21,115 nucleotides of DNA from RGIG4708 sp045538875 (GTDB lineage: Bacteria; Bacillota; Clostridia; UMGS1810): positions 1 through 21,115 of the forward strand of contig JAZQEG010000014.1 in assembly GCA_045538875.1 (NCBI GenBank). The letters run 5' to 3'. Numbering within the stretch: the stretch's first letter is position 1; each line of letters starts with the position of its first letter. A program made the position numbers and the translations under genes. Shown here in pieces: positions 21,108-21,115 of the stretch. The notes under the pieces were generated by a model. It was not told where the DNA came from. It ran no database searches and was given only the letters and a program-made list of their open reading frames with translations.

Positions 21108-21115
21108 ATGGCTGA
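21108..21115 (+). CDS. Start of next gene (cut by window end)
   Basis: AAAGGAGG (21093-21100) is followed at 7 nt by ATG GCT at 21108, 20 bp after the previous stop, so it is likely co-transcribed. An alternative ATG at 21103 is too close to the ribosome site. Only two full codons are visible, so the product is unknown. Confidence 0.55.

Noticed and set aside
1..21115. CRISPR arrays, insertion sequences, rRNA genes and replication origins.
   Set aside because: I saw no regularly spaced repeats, transposase genes, ribosomal sequence or origin-like box clusters.

Overview
The window reads like a low-GC Clostridia (Firmicutes) chromosome, probably an obligate fermenter. The signs are AT-rich DNA, GGAGG ribosome sites, TTGACA/TATAAT promoters with extended -10 elements, many oxygen-sensitive iron-sulfur proteins and no respiratory membrane subunits. 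No rRNA, marker gene or taxonomic signature is present, so the genus cannot be named.

Layout. (1) 1-6300 is a carbohydrate-utilisation island: the 3' end of an SGNH/rhamnogalacturonan acetylesterase-like hydrolase, a divergent AraC-type regulator with three copies of an 8-mer around its back-to-back promoters, then a + strand run of histidine phosphatase, a large GH106-like glycosidase and a protein that looks like a GH92 enzyme with its catalytic core removed. (2) 6300-7000 holds a small XRE regulator divergent from a small zinc-ribbon membrane protein, with a 16-bp palindrome over the latter's promoter. (3) 7004-19449 is the core of the window: a 12-gene cluster on the - strand, in transcription order mdh, fumC, hdrB, hdrC, hdrA, flxD, flxC, flxB, flxA, frdB, frdA, and an AAE-family (aspartate:alanine exchanger/SucE-type) transporter. 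Most internal genes overlap or are 15-17 bp apart. One strong promoter lies upstream of mdh, with a Rex-like operator over its -35. (4) 19450-20020 is a divergent intergenic region and a PspC-domain membrane protein. (5) 20068-20143 is a tRNA-Pro(GGG). After it come hairpins, a possible 28-aa ORF, an unrecognised 221-aa protein and the start of another gene, possibly the edge of an integrated element.

How the core works together. Mdh (LDH scaffold but malate-type selectivity residue) and class II fumarase convert oxaloacetate to malate and fumarate. FrdAB, soluble and without an anchor, would reduce fumarate to succinate, and the AAE transporter could export it. Between these genes sits a complete HdrABC-FlxABCD set, known elsewhere as a flavin-based electron-bifurcating NADH-oxidising module. 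The most interesting reading, which is an inference, is a soluble complex in which exergonic fumarate reduction by NADH drives endergonic ferredoxin reduction, with FrdAB replacing the heterodisulfide or DsrC partner of known Hdr complexes.
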